From NCBI RefSeq assembly GCF_002091755.1, contig NZ_BDAI01000006.1, positions 124,001-188,000 on the forward strand: a stretch of 64,000 nucleotides of DNA. The letters are read 5' to 3'. The translations under genes were made by a program, and so were the position numbers. Origin of the DNA: Pseudomonas nitroreducens NBRC 12694. GTDB taxonomy: Bacteria; Pseudomonadota; Gammaproteobacteria; Pseudomonadales; Pseudomonadaceae. The notes beneath the pieces were generated by a model that was not told the DNA's origin, searched no databases, and was given only the letters and a program-made list of their open reading frames with translations. Shown here piece after piece: positions 25,106-35,443 of the stretch; the stretch's first letter is position 1, and every line of letters begins with the position of its first letter.

Positions 25106-26687
25106 CGCCAGCGTCGCCATTCGCCCGCGCAGCGCCTGGGAGGCACTGGACCTGGGCATTCTCCTGGCTCGCCGCCACGCTGGTGTGCTGATGGCCAGCT
25201 GGGCCATCGTCACGCTGCCGGTGTTCGTGCTGCTCTCCGTGCTGCTGTGGAACTACTCCAGCTGGGCGATACTGATCTTCTGGTGGCTCAAGCCCGCCTT
25301 CGAACGCCTGCCGCTGTACATCCTCTCGCGCTCGCTGTTCGGCGACACGCCGACGCTCAAGGAAGCGCTCAGGGCCTTCCCCGGACTGCTCAAGTCACAG
25401 CTGCTGCCCAGCCTGCTCTGGCGACGGCTGAGCCCGACCCGCAGTTTCGACCTGCCGGTGCTGCAGCTCGAAGGCCTCAAGGGCCAGGCTCGCAGCCAGC
25501 GCCTGGTGGTGCTCGGCCAGCGCAACGCGGGCGGGGCCACCTGGCTGACCATCGTCGGCATGCATTTCGAACTGGCGCTGTGGCTGGGCCTGACCACGCT
25601 GATGTACCTGATGCTGCCGAACCAGTGGGTGGAAGACTGGGAATGGAAGTCGCTGATCAGCGCCGCCGAAGGCGACTGGGTGTGGCTCGAACACATCAGC
25701 AACCTGGTCTACGCCCTGCTGCTGATAGTCTGGGAGCCGGTGTATGTCGCCTGCGGCTTCACCCTCTACCTCAACCGCCGCACCGAGCTGGAAGCCTGGG
25801 ACATCGAACTGGTGTTCCGTCGCCTGCGCCAGCGCCTGATCGGCAGCGCCTATGCCCTCCTGCTGGTGGTGGCCGGCGCCTTCGCGCTACTGCCGGCCCA
25901 TGACGCGCTGGCGGCCGGCGCGGAAGCCGGCGGCAAGGCCAGCCAGAGTTGCCCGTTGCCCGACCAGAACCCCGACGGCCCGCAGGGTGCGCGGCTGACC
26001 CAACAGAAACTCAACAGCGAGGACTCGCGCAGCGCCGCGGAAAGGATCCTCGCTGCGCCGCCCTTCAAGAACAGCGAGAAGGTCACCGGCTGGCGCCTGA
26101 GCGAAGACAAGAAAGAGGAAAAGCCGGCAGACCCGGATGACGCCAAACGCCTAAAGAGCTTCTTCGAAGCGCTGGAGAACTGGAAAGCCTTCAAGTTCGC
26201 CGCGCAGGGCATCGAGGTACTGCTCTGGGGCCTGCTGTTCACCGTCATCGCCCTGGTCATCTGGCGGTATCGCCAATGGCTGCGGTTGTTCGTCGGGCGC
26301 ATCGGCCTGCCGCAGCAGCCGCGCCGCGAAGCCCCCAGCGTGCTGTTCGGGCTGGACCTGGCGCCGGAAACCCTGCCCAGTGACGTCGCCAGCGAGGCCG
26401 AGCGCCTGTGGGACGAGCAACCACGCGCCGCCCTCGGCCTGCTCTATCGCGCCCTGCTCAGCCGCCTGCTGCACGATTTTCGCGTGCCCCTGCGCGAGTC
26501 CACCACCGAAGGGGAAGTCCTCGTACGCGTGGCCGACCTCAACGACCCGCCGCTGGACAATTTCGCCCGCAGCCTGACCCAGCAGTGGCAGGCGCTCGCT
26601 TACGGGCACCGCCCGCCGCGGGCCGAACTCAAGCAGCAGCTGTGCGGCGAATGGCGCCACCTGTTCGGTAACGAGGTGCGGGCATGA
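25092..26687 (+). CDS. DUF4129-domain membrane protein
   Basis: 531-aa protein with an N-terminal multi-helix membrane region (residues 25-275), a 100-residue soluble, charged stretch, one more TM near 375-395 and a cytosolic C-terminal DUF4129 domain (RAALGLLYRALLSRLLHDF near 444-462). DUF4129 is typically found with MoxR/DUF58 genes. ATG 25092 has GGAGG 4 bases upstream. The stop overlaps the next ATG (ATGA). Confidence 0.78.
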   Translation: MRLTDASVAIRPRSAWEALDLGILLARRHAGVLMASWAIVTLPVFVLLSVLLWNYSSWAILIFWWLKPAFERLPLYILSRSLFGDTPTLKEALRAFPGLLKSQLLPSLLWRRLSPTRSFDLPVLQLEGLKGQARSQRLVVLGQRNAGGATWLTIVGMHFELALWLGLTTLMYLMLPNQWVEDWEWKSLISAAEGDWVWLEHISNLVYALLLIVWEPVYVACGFTLYLNRRTELEAWDIELVFRRLRQRLIGSAYALLLVVAGAFALLPAHDALAAGAEAGGKASQSCPLPDQNPDGPQGARLTQQKLNSEDSRSAAERILAAPPFKNSEKVTGWRLSEDKKEEKPADPDDAKRLKSFFEALENWKAFKFAAQGIEVLLWGLLFTVIALVIWRYRQWLRLFVGRIGLPQQPRREAPSVLFGLDLAPETLPSDVASEAERLWDEQPRAALGLLYRALLSRLLHDFRVPLRESTTEGEVLVRVADLNDPPLDNFARSLTQQWQALAYGHRPPRAELKQQLCGEWRHLFGNEVRA

Positions 26688-27969
26688 AGCGCGGCAACCT
26701 CGCCCTGCTGGTACTGCTCGTCCTGCTGGTGCTCGGCGGCATCGGCTACTACCTGTACCGCAACCTCGAGCCCTACACCGAGACCGTCGAGCACGGCGCC
26801 TCCCCGGAGGCCCGCGCCAACCCCTACCTTGCCGCCGAGATGTACCTGCGTGGCCGCGGCATCCGTGTCACCACCGCCCGCGGCATGGAAGTGCTGGACC
26901 AGCTGCCGAGCAAGGGCCAGACCCTGATCCTGCTGGGCACCCGCGAGAACGTCACGCCGACGCAGAACGCCCGCCTGCTCGACTGGGCCAACCGCGGCGG
27001 CCACCTCATCGTCACCGCCGAAAGCCTGTGGGACGAGGATGAAGGCAAGAGTGGCGACCTGTTGCTGGATCAACTGGGCGTCCAGCAATTCCTCACGGCC
27101 GACCTGAAGGACAAGGAGGAGGAGAAATCCACTCAGTCCGACGAGCAGACTGCAGCCCCATCCGAGGACCGCGCGGACGACGATACCGGCAAGGCAGAAG
27201 TGGAACACGAGCACCCGGACCAGACCTCCGGCACTACCGACAAGGCCGATGCAGAAGCCGATCCCTACCCGAACCTGACCAAGCTCTACCTGGAGAACGA
27301 GAAGGCCCCGGCCTATATCGACTTCGACACCGACTATCACCTGTTCGATTCGAAGAACCTCGCCTACGCCTGGGCCAACAGCGCCGACTCCACCCACCTG
27401 CTGCAACTGCAGCGGGGCCAGGGCTTGATCACCGTGCTCACCGACAACTGGATCTGGCAGAACGGCGAACTCGACGCCTACGACAACGCCTGGCTGCTCT
27501 GGTACCTGGCCCAGGACAGCGCCGTTACCCTGGTCTACCGCGCCGACGGCACCAGCCTCATGACCCTGCTGATGCGCTATTTCCCGCAGGCACTGCTGGC
27601 TGCCGCCCTGTTGCTGGCACTGCTGCTCTGGCGCAATGGCCTGCGCCAGGGCCCGCAGCAGCCCAATCCGGACCGCAGCCGTCGGCAACTGGAAGAACAC
27701 CTGCGCGCCGGCGCCGACTTCATCCTCCGCCAGCGCGGCCAGCTTGCCCTGCTGCAAGGCCTGCAACGAGATGTGATGCGCCGGGCGCGGCAGCGCCAGC
27801 CCGGCTTCGACCGCCTGCCGGTCGCCGAACAATGGCAAGCTCTGGGCCGCATGACGCGCATGTCGGTCAGCGCCATCAGCCAGGCCATGCGCCCCTATCC
27901 GCAACAGCGCATGGCCGTCGCCGAATTCACCCGCCAGGTCGCGCACCTGCAAAGCCTCAGGAATGCCCT

Positions 27970-27973
<4 letters not shown>
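26684..27973 (+). CDS. DUF4350-domain protein with acidic insert
   Basis: 429-aa protein. TM1 is near 7-25, then comes the DUF4350 core (NPYLAAEMYLRGRGIRV near 46-62; LLGTRENVTPTQNARLLDWANRGGHLIV). A strongly acidic, low-complexity insert (about residues 144-200, rich in D, E, T and S) interrupts the domain. TM2 is near 303-322 and a basic helical C-terminus follows. DUF4350 resembles GldG-like ABC accessory domains. It is coupled on both sides by ATGA overlaps. Confidence 0.78.
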
Positions 27974-28976
<1,003 letters not shown>

Positions 28977-28980
<4 letters not shown>

Positions 28981-30305
28981 AGCCATCGCGCGCGCTCCTC
29001 GCGTTGCTCGGCGCCCTGCTGGCGATTGCCATCGCCCTCGGCGCGGCCGAGGCCCTGGACTCGGGATCGGCACTGCTCGGCCGCCTCTGGTGGGGGGCGC
29101 TCTGCGCGCTCCTCCTGCTGGCGCTGGCCGATGCGCTCTGGCTGCGCCGCACGCCCTCGCCCGAGCTACGCCGCCAACTGAGCGGCAACCTGCCGCTGGG
29201 CCGCTGGAGCGAGATACGTCTGCAGTTCCATCACCGCTACGCCCAGCCACAACGCGTCACGGTGTTCGACCACCTGCCGGCCGGCATGGAGTTCGAATAC
29301 CTGCCGCAGACCGTGGAACTGCTCCCCGGTGAACAGACTGAACTGGGCTACCGCGTGCGCCCGCTGTCCCGCGGGCATTTCGTCTTCCAGCGCTGCGAGA
29401 TCGAGTTGTCCAGCCCACTGCGTCTGTGGAAGGGCCGGCGCTACCTGGAACAGCGCGACGAAACCCGCGTCTACCCGGACTTCGCCCGCCTCTACGGCGC
29501 CGAACTCATGGCAGTGGACCACTGGCTCAACCGCATCGGCGTGCGCTCCGGGCAGCGGCGTGGCCTGGGCCTGGATTTCCACCAGTTGCGCGAGTTTCGC
29601 GACGGCGACACCCTGCGGCAGATCGACTGGAAGGCCACCGCACGCAAGCGCACGCCCATCGCCCGCGAATACCAGGACGAACGCGACCAGCAGATTCTCT
29701 TCCTGCTCGACTGTGGCCGGCGCATGCGCAGCCACGACGGCGACCTCTCGCACTTCGACCATTCACTCAACGCGAGCCTGCTGCTGGCCTACGTCGCCCT
29801 GCGCCAGGGCGACGCCGTAGGCCTGATGACCTTCGCAGGCGATCAACCGCGCCACCTGCCGCCGGCCAAAGGCAGCGCCCAGCTCACCGCCCTGCTCAAC
29901 AGCGTCTACGACCTGCGCAGCAGCCAGCGCCCGGCGGACTACCCGGCGGCCGTGCAAGCCGTGCTGACGCACCAGCGCCGCCGTGCGCTGGTGGTGATAG
30001 TGACCAACCTGCGCGACGAGGATGACGAGGAACTGGTGGCCGCGGTGAAACGCCTCGGACGCCAGCACCGTGTGCTCGTCGCAAGCCTGCGCGAGGAAGT
30101 GCTGGACCGCCTGCGCCAGGCGCCGGTGGAAGGTTTCGAGGAAGCCCTGGCGTACTGCGGTGCGGTGGATTACCTGAACGCCCGCGCCGGCCTGCACGAG
30201 AAGCTGGCAGCCCATGGCGTGCCGGTGCTCGACGCGCGGCCGAGCCAGCTGGGGCCGGAACTGATCAGCCGTTACCTGGGCTGGAAGAAGGCTGGCGCGC
30301 TGTAA
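28977..30305 (+). CDS. DUF58 (vWA-like) protein, MoxR partner
   Basis: 442-aa protein. Two TM helices in the first 55 residues are followed by a beta-rich region and the DUF58 signature LGLDFHQLREFRDGDTLRQIDWKATAR (near 194-220). A vWA-like fold then starts ILFLLDCGRRM (near 236), with a metal-site-like D-x-G-x-R rather than DxSxS. DUF58 proteins are paired with MoxR ATPases. ATG 28977 overlaps the MoxR stop. It is the last gene of the operon. Confidence 0.88.
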
Positions 30306-30314
30306 CAGCGCGCC
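30294..30314 (+). other. Inverted repeat with the DUF58 stop codon in its loop
   Basis: GGCGCGCTG and CAGCGCGCC are a perfect 9-bp inverted repeat separated only by the TAA stop codon (30303-30305). There is no T run, so it is not a classic intrinsic terminator; it could protect the operon mRNA end. Confidence 0.45.
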
Positions 30315-30376
30315 ACGACCGGACACCAACTCCCTGGCGTCCCACACCGAGCAGATCGGTCAGCGCGTCCTGCGCT

Positions 30377-30736
30377 TCAGACCGACTCCACCTGCCGGCG
30401 AAAACTGAAATAACGGCGCAGCGCGTCGACCAGTTCGACGTACTCCGTCGGCGCCGCCGCCAGGCTGAAGCCCGAATCGTAGTTGCCCGGATTGACGTCT
30501 TCGCGGCACCACTGGCAGGTGGCGGCGAACTCGATCAGCTGCAGCTTGCCGTCATGCCCCGGGATCTTCAGGCGCATTTCGAAGCGGCCACCCACCAGCA
30601 TCGGCAGCTGGCTGATGAGGAGCAGCCCGTCCAGCGACACGTTGCCCAGGTAACCCATCGGTTTGTCGGTGATGCTGTTGAACACCTTCAGGTAGTAGGG
30701 CAGCTGATGGCGCTCGATATGTCGTTGATGACGCAT
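30377..30736 (-). CDS. PilZ-domain protein (c-di-GMP effector)
   Basis: 119-aa single-domain PilZ protein. Both c-di-GMP-binding motifs are present: R5-HIE-R9 (RxxxR) and N32-V-S-L-D-G37 ((D/N)xSxxG). It should bind cyclic di-GMP in the cytosol and act through an unknown partner. Its place next to the MoxR operon matches PA4324. The ribosome site is weak. The SadC-like diguanylate cyclase is 6.5 kb away. Confidence 0.88.
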   Translation of the reverse strand: MRHQRHIERHQLPYYLKVFNSITDKPMGYLGNVSLDGLLLISQLPMLVGGRFEMRLKIPGHDGKLQLIEFAATCQWCREDVNPGNYDSGFSLAAAPTEYVELVDALRRYFSFRRQVESV

Positions 30737-30796
30737 AATGGCGTTTCGCTATGAGATATCGTCCAGTATGACGATGCTGCCCGCCGGGGGCCAGTC

Positions 30797-31219
30797 CTAA
30801 CGACAACCTTCCGCCAGTCGTGCGCTAAGCGCCTGACGAGCGGCGTCGATCTGTGCATCGCTGTAGTAAGTCCTGTCGCCACTGCCGTCCTGCGAGAAGT
30901 AGCGCCCGCCATGACTGAGCGACTCCAGGTCATGACGCCACTTCGCACACTGCTGGTCCAGCTTGGCCTGCTGCTGCGCCGCCTGGCTCTGCGCGGCCGC
31001 GCTTTCATCTCGACGCGCATCGTAGAAGCGGCGGGTACGTTCCTCCCGCTCGCGGGTCGCCGCGTCACGTTCGACAACCTGCGGCTTGACCTCGACGCGT
31101 TGCGCCCCTGGCGGTGGTGTTTCGCTGAAGTGCACCTTTCCCTGAGCGTCGGTCCAGCGGTAGATATCCGCCGAAGCGAGCAGGGGGAAACACCAGGCGC
31201 AAAGCCACAGGGCGCGCAT
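30797..31219 (-). CDS. DUF4124-domain secreted protein
   Basis: 140-aa protein with a signal peptide (MRALWLCAWCFPLLASA). The DUF4124 motif DIYRWTDAQGKVHFSETPP at the mature N-terminus is followed by a long Gln/Arg/Ala coiled-coil-like region and a C-terminal Cys pair. ATG 31219 has GGAGG 5 bases upstream; the longer in-frame start lacks a signal peptide at its end. It is probably periplasmic. The function is unknown. Confidence 0.8.
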   Translation of the reverse strand: MRALWLCAWCFPLLASADIYRWTDAQGKVHFSETPPPGAQRVEVKPQVVERDAATREREERTRRFYDARRDESAAAQSQAAQQQAKLDQQCAKWRHDLESLSHGGRYFSQDGSGDRTYYSDAQIDAARQALSARLAEGCR

Positions 31220-31294
31220 TCGTACCTCCTTGCACAAAGCACTCAAGAGATTAGCCAGCTAGCGGCCTGGCTCAAGTTCGCCACCGACCGGCGG

Positions 31295-31663
31295 TCAGGG
31301 GGTAGCCGGGTAGGTACGCGAATCGCCGGGCAGCCGACCGTTGAGACGCAGTGTCTCCAGGCGTGCCTTGGCCCGGTAAGCATACTCGCTGGTGGGGTAG
31401 CGGGCGATGATGAACTGGTAGGTCTGCGCCGCGTCGACGTAGAACTTCTCACGCTCCAGGCACTGCCCGCGCAGCATGGAGATTTCCGGCTGGATCCACG
31501 GCCGCGCGCGGGCCTTGCGCTCGGTCTCGGACAGCTCCAGTTGCACGCGCTGGCAGTCGCCGCTCTTGTACGCGCGGTAGGCGTTGTTCAGGTGATAGTT
31601 CATCGACCAGCTGGTGCAGCCGGTAACACTCAGCGCCAGCAGCGCGAGGAAAAGGGTTCGCAT
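31295..31663 (-). CDS. TPR-like lipoprotein
   Basis: 122-aa lipoprotein: signal MRTLFLALLALSVTGC with the lipobox Cys at 16, then two or three TPR-like helices (NNAYRAYKSGDCQRVQLELSE; AAQTYQFIIARYPTSEYAYRA). ATG 31663 is preferred over 31669 because GGAGG then sits 8 bases away. It is divergent from a second TPR lipoprotein gene, so both envelope proteins may be co-regulated. Confidence 0.75.
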   Translation of the reverse strand: MRTLFLALLALSVTGCTSWSMNYHLNNAYRAYKSGDCQRVQLELSETERKARARPWIQPEISMLRGQCLEREKFYVDAAQTYQFIIARYPTSEYAYRAKARLETLRLNGRLPGDSRTYPATP

Positions 31664-31762
31664 GGGCATATCCTCCGTTGGGAAGTGTATCGGCCCGTCT
31701 TGGCCGTACTGTAGCCCGCCACTAGACTCACGTGGACCTCGCCCTGGCGCAAAGGAGTTGCC

Positions 31763-32575
31763 ATGCGTTTCGTCCATGCCCTGCCCCTCGTCATGCTGCT
31801 GCCCTGGCTCGCCGCCTGCGCCCCTACCACGCCGTTGTTCGTCGCGCAGATCACCACCGGTGAAGTCGCGGAGTACAAACAGCTCAAGAACAAGCGCATG
31901 ACCGCCGCGGTGGAAGAAGAAGGCGACCTGCTCACCTACAGCGCCCAGGCCATCCGCGATGGCAAGAGCGCCGAGGCCGAAAAGCTCTACCTCACCGGCT
32001 ACGACAACACCCGCTACAGCCCGGAAGTGCGGGCGATCGCCCTGTACCAGATCGGCCTGATCTACATGAGCCGCTACAACGACCAGCGCGATGACCAGAA
32101 GGCCATGGACTACTTCCAGCGCATCGACCGCGAGTTCCCCGGCACCCAGGCTGCCGAACATGCCGACGCGCGAGAGCTGATCATCCGCCAGCGCGCCAAG
32201 GACCCGGTGCAGAAAACCGCGAAGCAACTGTTGGCCGATTGGCAGCCGCAGTACAACCTGGACCTGAACAAGCCGACCCTCGATCCGGACATGACCCTGC
32301 TGTCACGCCGTGCCGTCCTCAAGGACCGTGTTGACGAGGCCGCGCAACTCTACCTGCTGGGCGCCAACGATCCAGCCATCCCGCCGGACATCCGCGAGAA
32401 GGCGCTGTACCAGCTGGGGTTGATGTACATGGCACAGGACAACCCCCACCCGGACCGCGAGAAGGCCATCGCCTACCTGCGCCGCCAGCTCGCCGAATTC
32501 CCCAACGGCGAGCTGGCCGACAAGGGCGCCCGCCATCTGGATCGTGCGCTGAACCAGACCTCGCCACGCAGCTGA
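31763..32575 (+). CDS. TPR/Sel1-like lipoprotein
   Basis: 270-aa lipoprotein. The signal ends PWLAAC (Cys 19), and two homologous repeats follow in the mature part: YSPEVRAIALYQIGLIYMSRY near 85-105 and IPPDIREKALYQLGLMYMAQD near 207-227, each followed by an AIAYLRR/AMDYFQR-type helix. These are TPR-like scaffolds. AAAGGAG lies 5 bases before ATG 31763. The position matches PA4327 in PAO1 from memory. The partner is unknown. Confidence 0.75.
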   Translation: MRFVHALPLVMLLPWLAACAPTTPLFVAQITTGEVAEYKQLKNKRMTAAVEEEGDLLTYSAQAIRDGKSAEAEKLYLTGYDNTRYSPEVRAIALYQIGLIYMSRYNDQRDDQKAMDYFQRIDREFPGTQAAEHADARELIIRQRAKDPVQKTAKQLLADWQPQYNLDLNKPTLDPDMTLLSRRAVLKDRVDEAAQLYLLGANDPAIPPDIREKALYQLGLMYMAQDNPHPDREKAIAYLRRQLAEFPNGELADKGARHLDRALNQTSPRS

Positions 32576-32594
32576 CGGCAAACCCGGCGCGCTG

Positions 32595-32608
32595 CTGAGC
32601 CACATCAA
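32595..32608 (+). promoter_or_regulatory. Weak Anr/FNR-like box before a universal stress protein gene
   Basis: CTGAG-CCAC-ATCAA matches 8 of 10 fixed positions of TTGAT-N4-ATCAA, 68 bases before the ATG. Several pseudomonad usp genes are Anr-dependent, which makes this plausible but unproven. Confidence 0.3.
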
Positions 32609-32634
32609 GGCGCACGGCAGGCGCCAGTGTCTAC

Positions 32635-32663
32635 GCTTGCTCTGCATTGAGCGCAGAGCAAGC
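32635..32663 (+). promoter_or_regulatory. 5'-UTR hairpin just before the usp ribosome site
   Basis: GCTTGCTCTGC (32635-32645) and GCAGAGCAAGC (32653-32663) are a perfect 11-bp inverted repeat with a 7-base loop, ending one base before the GAGGA ribosome site at 32665. If transcribed it could gate or protect the usp message. Confidence 0.5.
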
Positions 32664-32675
32664 GAGGACTCCGCC

Positions 32676-33584
32676 ATGAAGCTGCAGCACCTGCTCGTCA
32701 TCATCGACCCGACCCGCGAGGACCAGCCCGCCCTCACCCGCGCCCGCTGGATCGCCCAGCGCTGCGGCGCGCGCCTGGAGCTGCTGGCCTGCGAATACAA
32801 CCCGGCGCTGGACAACGCGCTGCTATTGGAGCGCGGCGACCTCGACGCCGCCCAGCGCAACCTGCTGGACGAACGCCTGGCCTGGCTGCAAGCGCTGGCC
32901 GAGCCGCTGCGCGACGGCGGCCTCGATGTGCACTGCCAGGTACGCTGGGGCAAGTCCCTGCACCACCAGGTCGTCCTCCACTGCGAGCAGACCACGCCCG
33001 ACCTGATCCTCAAGTCCGCGCACCACCACAGCCTGCTCAAGCGCCTGTTCCTCACCAACAACGACTGGCAACTGATCCGCCACTGCCCGCAGCCGCTGTG
33101 GCTGGTGCAGCATGGCGAGTGGGCCGGCAGGAGCCTGTGCGCCGCCGTCGATCCGCTGCACAGCGGCGACGTCCCCGCCACGCTGGACCATCGACTGATC
33201 ATGGTGGCCCGCGAACTGGAGCAGCGCCTGCAACTCGACGCCCATTACCTGCACGCCTACATGGCCCTGCCGCACACCCTCGCATTCAACGCCGAACTGT
33301 TGGCCGACTATGAAAATTACGTACTGCGTACCGAGGCGCATCACCGCAAGGCCTTCGACGCCCTGCTGGCCAGTTATCCACAGATCGACCGAGCACGTAC
33401 TCACCTGGGCCAAGGCTTCGCCGAGGAGCTAATCCCCACCTATGTAAAGGAGCACGGCATCGACCTGCTGCTGATGGGCGCTGTCGCCCGCGGCCAGCTC
33501 GACAACGCGCTGATCGGCCAGACCGCCGAGCGGGTCTTCGAGGAAGTCGAATGCGATCTGCTGGTGATCAGACCTGTCACCTGA
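32676..33584 (+). CDS. Tandem-domain universal stress protein (UspE-like)
   Basis: 302-aa protein with two Usp domains. The first starts LQHLLVIIDPTRED. The second ends GIDLLLMGAVARGQLDNALIGQTAERVFEEVECDLLVIRP, which carries the ATP-binding-type G-x2-G-x9-G-like pattern in variant form. It is cytosolic and thought to help survival in stationary phase or anaerobiosis. ATG 32676 has GAGGA 7 bases upstream. The position matches PA4328. Confidence 0.88.
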   Translation: MKLQHLLVIIDPTREDQPALTRARWIAQRCGARLELLACEYNPALDNALLLERGDLDAAQRNLLDERLAWLQALAEPLRDGGLDVHCQVRWGKSLHHQVVLHCEQTTPDLILKSAHHHSLLKRLFLTNNDWQLIRHCPQPLWLVQHGEWAGRSLCAAVDPLHSGDVPATLDHRLIMVARELEQRLQLDAHYLHAYMALPHTLAFNAELLADYENYVLRTEAHHRKAFDALLASYPQIDRARTHLGQGFAEELIPTYVKEHGIDLLLMGAVARGQLDNALIGQTAERVFEEVECDLLVIRPVT

Positions 33585-33664
33585 AAGAGAGTAAGATGGC
33601 GCCCTGGCTGCCTCGGACCCGCTCGCGGGGCAACCTGACCGCTGCTTTCCCCTAGGAGTCCCGC

Positions 33665-35116
33665 ATGTCCCTTCGCCGCACCAAGATCGTCGCCACCCTC
33701 GGCCCAGCCAGCAATTCCCCCGAAGTCCTGGAACAGCTGATCCTCGCCGGGATCGACGTCGCCCGCCTGAACTTCTCCCACGGAACTCCCGACGAACACC
33801 GCGCCCGCGCCCAGCTGGTACGCGATATCGCCGCCAAGCACGGCCGCTTCGTGGCGCTGCTGGGCGACCTGCAGGGTCCGAAGATCCGCATCGCCAAGTT
33901 CGCCAACAAGCGCATCGAACTGGCGGTCGGCGACACCTTCCGCTTCTCCACCAGCCACCCGCGCACCGACGGCAACCAGCAGGTCGTGGGCATCGACTAC
34001 CCGGACCTGGTCAAGGACTGCGGCATCGGCGATGAGCTGCTGCTGGACGACGGCCGCGTGGTCATGGTGGTGAAGGAAGTGAAGGCAGACGAACTGGTCT
34101 GCGAAGTCCTGATCGGCGGCCCGCTGTCCGACCACAAGGGCATCAACCGTCGTGGCGGCGGCCTCACCGCGCCGGCCCTGACCGAAAAGGACAAGGCCGA
34201 TATCAAGCTGGCCGCGAGCATGGACCTGGACTACGTCGCCGTGTCCTTCCCGCGTGACGCCAAGGACATGGAATACGCCCGCCGCCTGCTCACCGAAGCC
34301 GGTGGCACCGCCTGGCTGGTGGCCAAGATAGAGCGCGCCGAAGCCGTCGCCGACGACGAAGCCCTGGACGGCCTGATCCGCGCCAGCGACGCGGTGATGG
34401 TGGCCCGTGGCGACCTCGGCGTGGAAATCGGCGACGCCGAGCTGGTGGGCATCCAGAAGAAGATCATTCTGCACGCCCGCCGCTACAACAAGGCCGTGAT
34501 CACCGCGACCCAGATGATGGAGTCGATGATCCACAACCCGATGCCGACCCGCGCGGAAGTCTCCGACGTGGCCAACGCCGTGCTCGACTATACCGACGCC
34601 GTGATGCTCTCCGCCGAATCCGCCGCCGGCGAGTACCCGGTGGAAGCGGTCAAGGCCATGGCACGCATCTGCGCTGGCGCCGAGAAGCACCCGACCACCA
34701 AGAAGTCCAGCCACCGCATCGGCCAGACCTTCGAGCGCTGCGACGAAAGCATCGCCCTGGCGGCCATGTACACCGCCAACCACTTCCCGGGCATCAAGGC
34801 GATCATCTGCCTGACCGAAAGCGGCTACACCCCGCTGATCATGTCGCGCATCCGCTCCTCGGTACCGATCTTTGCCTACTCCCCGCACCGCGAAACCCAG
34901 GCTCGCGTGGCGCTGTTCCGTGGCGTGGAAACCATCCCGTTCGACCCGGCCGCCCTGCCGCCGGAGCGCGTCAGCCAGGAAGCCGTCGACGCGCTGCTGC
35001 AGCGTGGCGTGGTGACCAAGGGTGACTGGGTGATCCTGACCAAGGGCGACAGCTACACCGCCCAGGGCGGCACCAACACCATGAAGGTGCTGCACGTGGG
35101 CGACCTGCTGGTCTGA
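33665..35116 (+). CDS. pykA: Pyruvate kinase
   Basis: 483-aa glycolytic enzyme converting PEP and ADP to pyruvate and ATP. Landmarks are RRTKIVATLGPAS at the N-terminus, LNFSHG (substrate Arg/Asn region), AKIERAEAVADDEALDGLI and VMVARGDLGVEIG with the catalytic Lys and metal-binding Glu/Asp, then AVITATQMMESM. A C-terminal allosteric domain is present. The length fits the PykA (type II) group. TAGGAG lies 7 bases before the ATG. Confidence 0.95.
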   Translation: MSLRRTKIVATLGPASNSPEVLEQLILAGIDVARLNFSHGTPDEHRARAQLVRDIAAKHGRFVALLGDLQGPKIRIAKFANKRIELAVGDTFRFSTSHPRTDGNQQVVGIDYPDLVKDCGIGDELLLDDGRVVMVVKEVKADELVCEVLIGGPLSDHKGINRRGGGLTAPALTEKDKADIKLAASMDLDYVAVSFPRDAKDMEYARRLLTEAGGTAWLVAKIERAEAVADDEALDGLIRASDAVMVARGDLGVEIGDAELVGIQKKIILHARRYNKAVITATQMMESMIHNPMPTRAEVSDVANAVLDYTDAVMLSAESAAGEYPVEAVKAMARICAGAEKHPTTKKSSHRIGQTFERCDESIALAAMYTANHFPGIKAIICLTESGYTPLIMSRIRSSVPIFAYSPHRETQARVALFRGVETIPFDPAALPPERVSQEAVDALLQRGVVTKGDWVILTKGDSYTAQGGTNTMKVLHVGDLLV

Positions 35117-35131
35117 CCCTGCGTCAGCAAC

Positions 35132-35159
35132 AAAAAGGCCGCCCTCGGGGCGGCCTTTT
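35132..35159 (+). terminator. Rho-independent terminator of pykA
   Basis: AAAAAGGCCGCC, a short CTCG-type loop and GGCGGCCTTTT lie 15 bases after the pykA stop. Confidence 0.88.
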
Positions 35160-35180
35160 CATTTCCGTTGCAGGGACCTT

Positions 35181-35245
35181 GTTGGAGCGAGTTTGCCCGC
35201 GAACCAGGATCGCAGCAGGGGCTTGTTCGCGAGCAAGCACTGGGC
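35181..35245. repeat. Degenerate inverted REP pair
   Basis: TTGGAGCGAGTTTGCCCGCG (35183-35202) and TTGTTCGCGAGCAAGCACTG (35223-35242) are the two orientations of the window's REP sequence, both diverged. They occupy the first part of the 385-bp gap after pykA. Confidence 0.6.
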
Positions 35246-35333
35246 GTTCCCCTCGGTCCTACGAAGAGCAAAAGCTCGCGCTGCTCAATTCCTGTCCAAT
35301 CCGCGCCAAGGCCTATGGCGCCTGGCTTGCAGC

Positions 35334-35384
35334 GGTTGCATCAGAGCTTATCCACAACGCCTTCCACATCTACTGTGGGCAACC
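35334..35384 (+). repeat. Hairpin repeat with DnaA box, copy A
   Basis: GGTTGC and GCAACC arms enclose TTATCCACA (35348-35356, a perfect DnaA box) and a second small hairpin CCACA-TCTAC-TGTGG. Copy B is 113 bp downstream in the same orientation. No gene is supported in this interval. Confidence 0.7.
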
Positions 35385-35443
35385 GGCACGGCATCGCTCA
35401 AATACCGCTCAATCCCCTGCAGGCCATGCGCGGCGTGGGTTCT

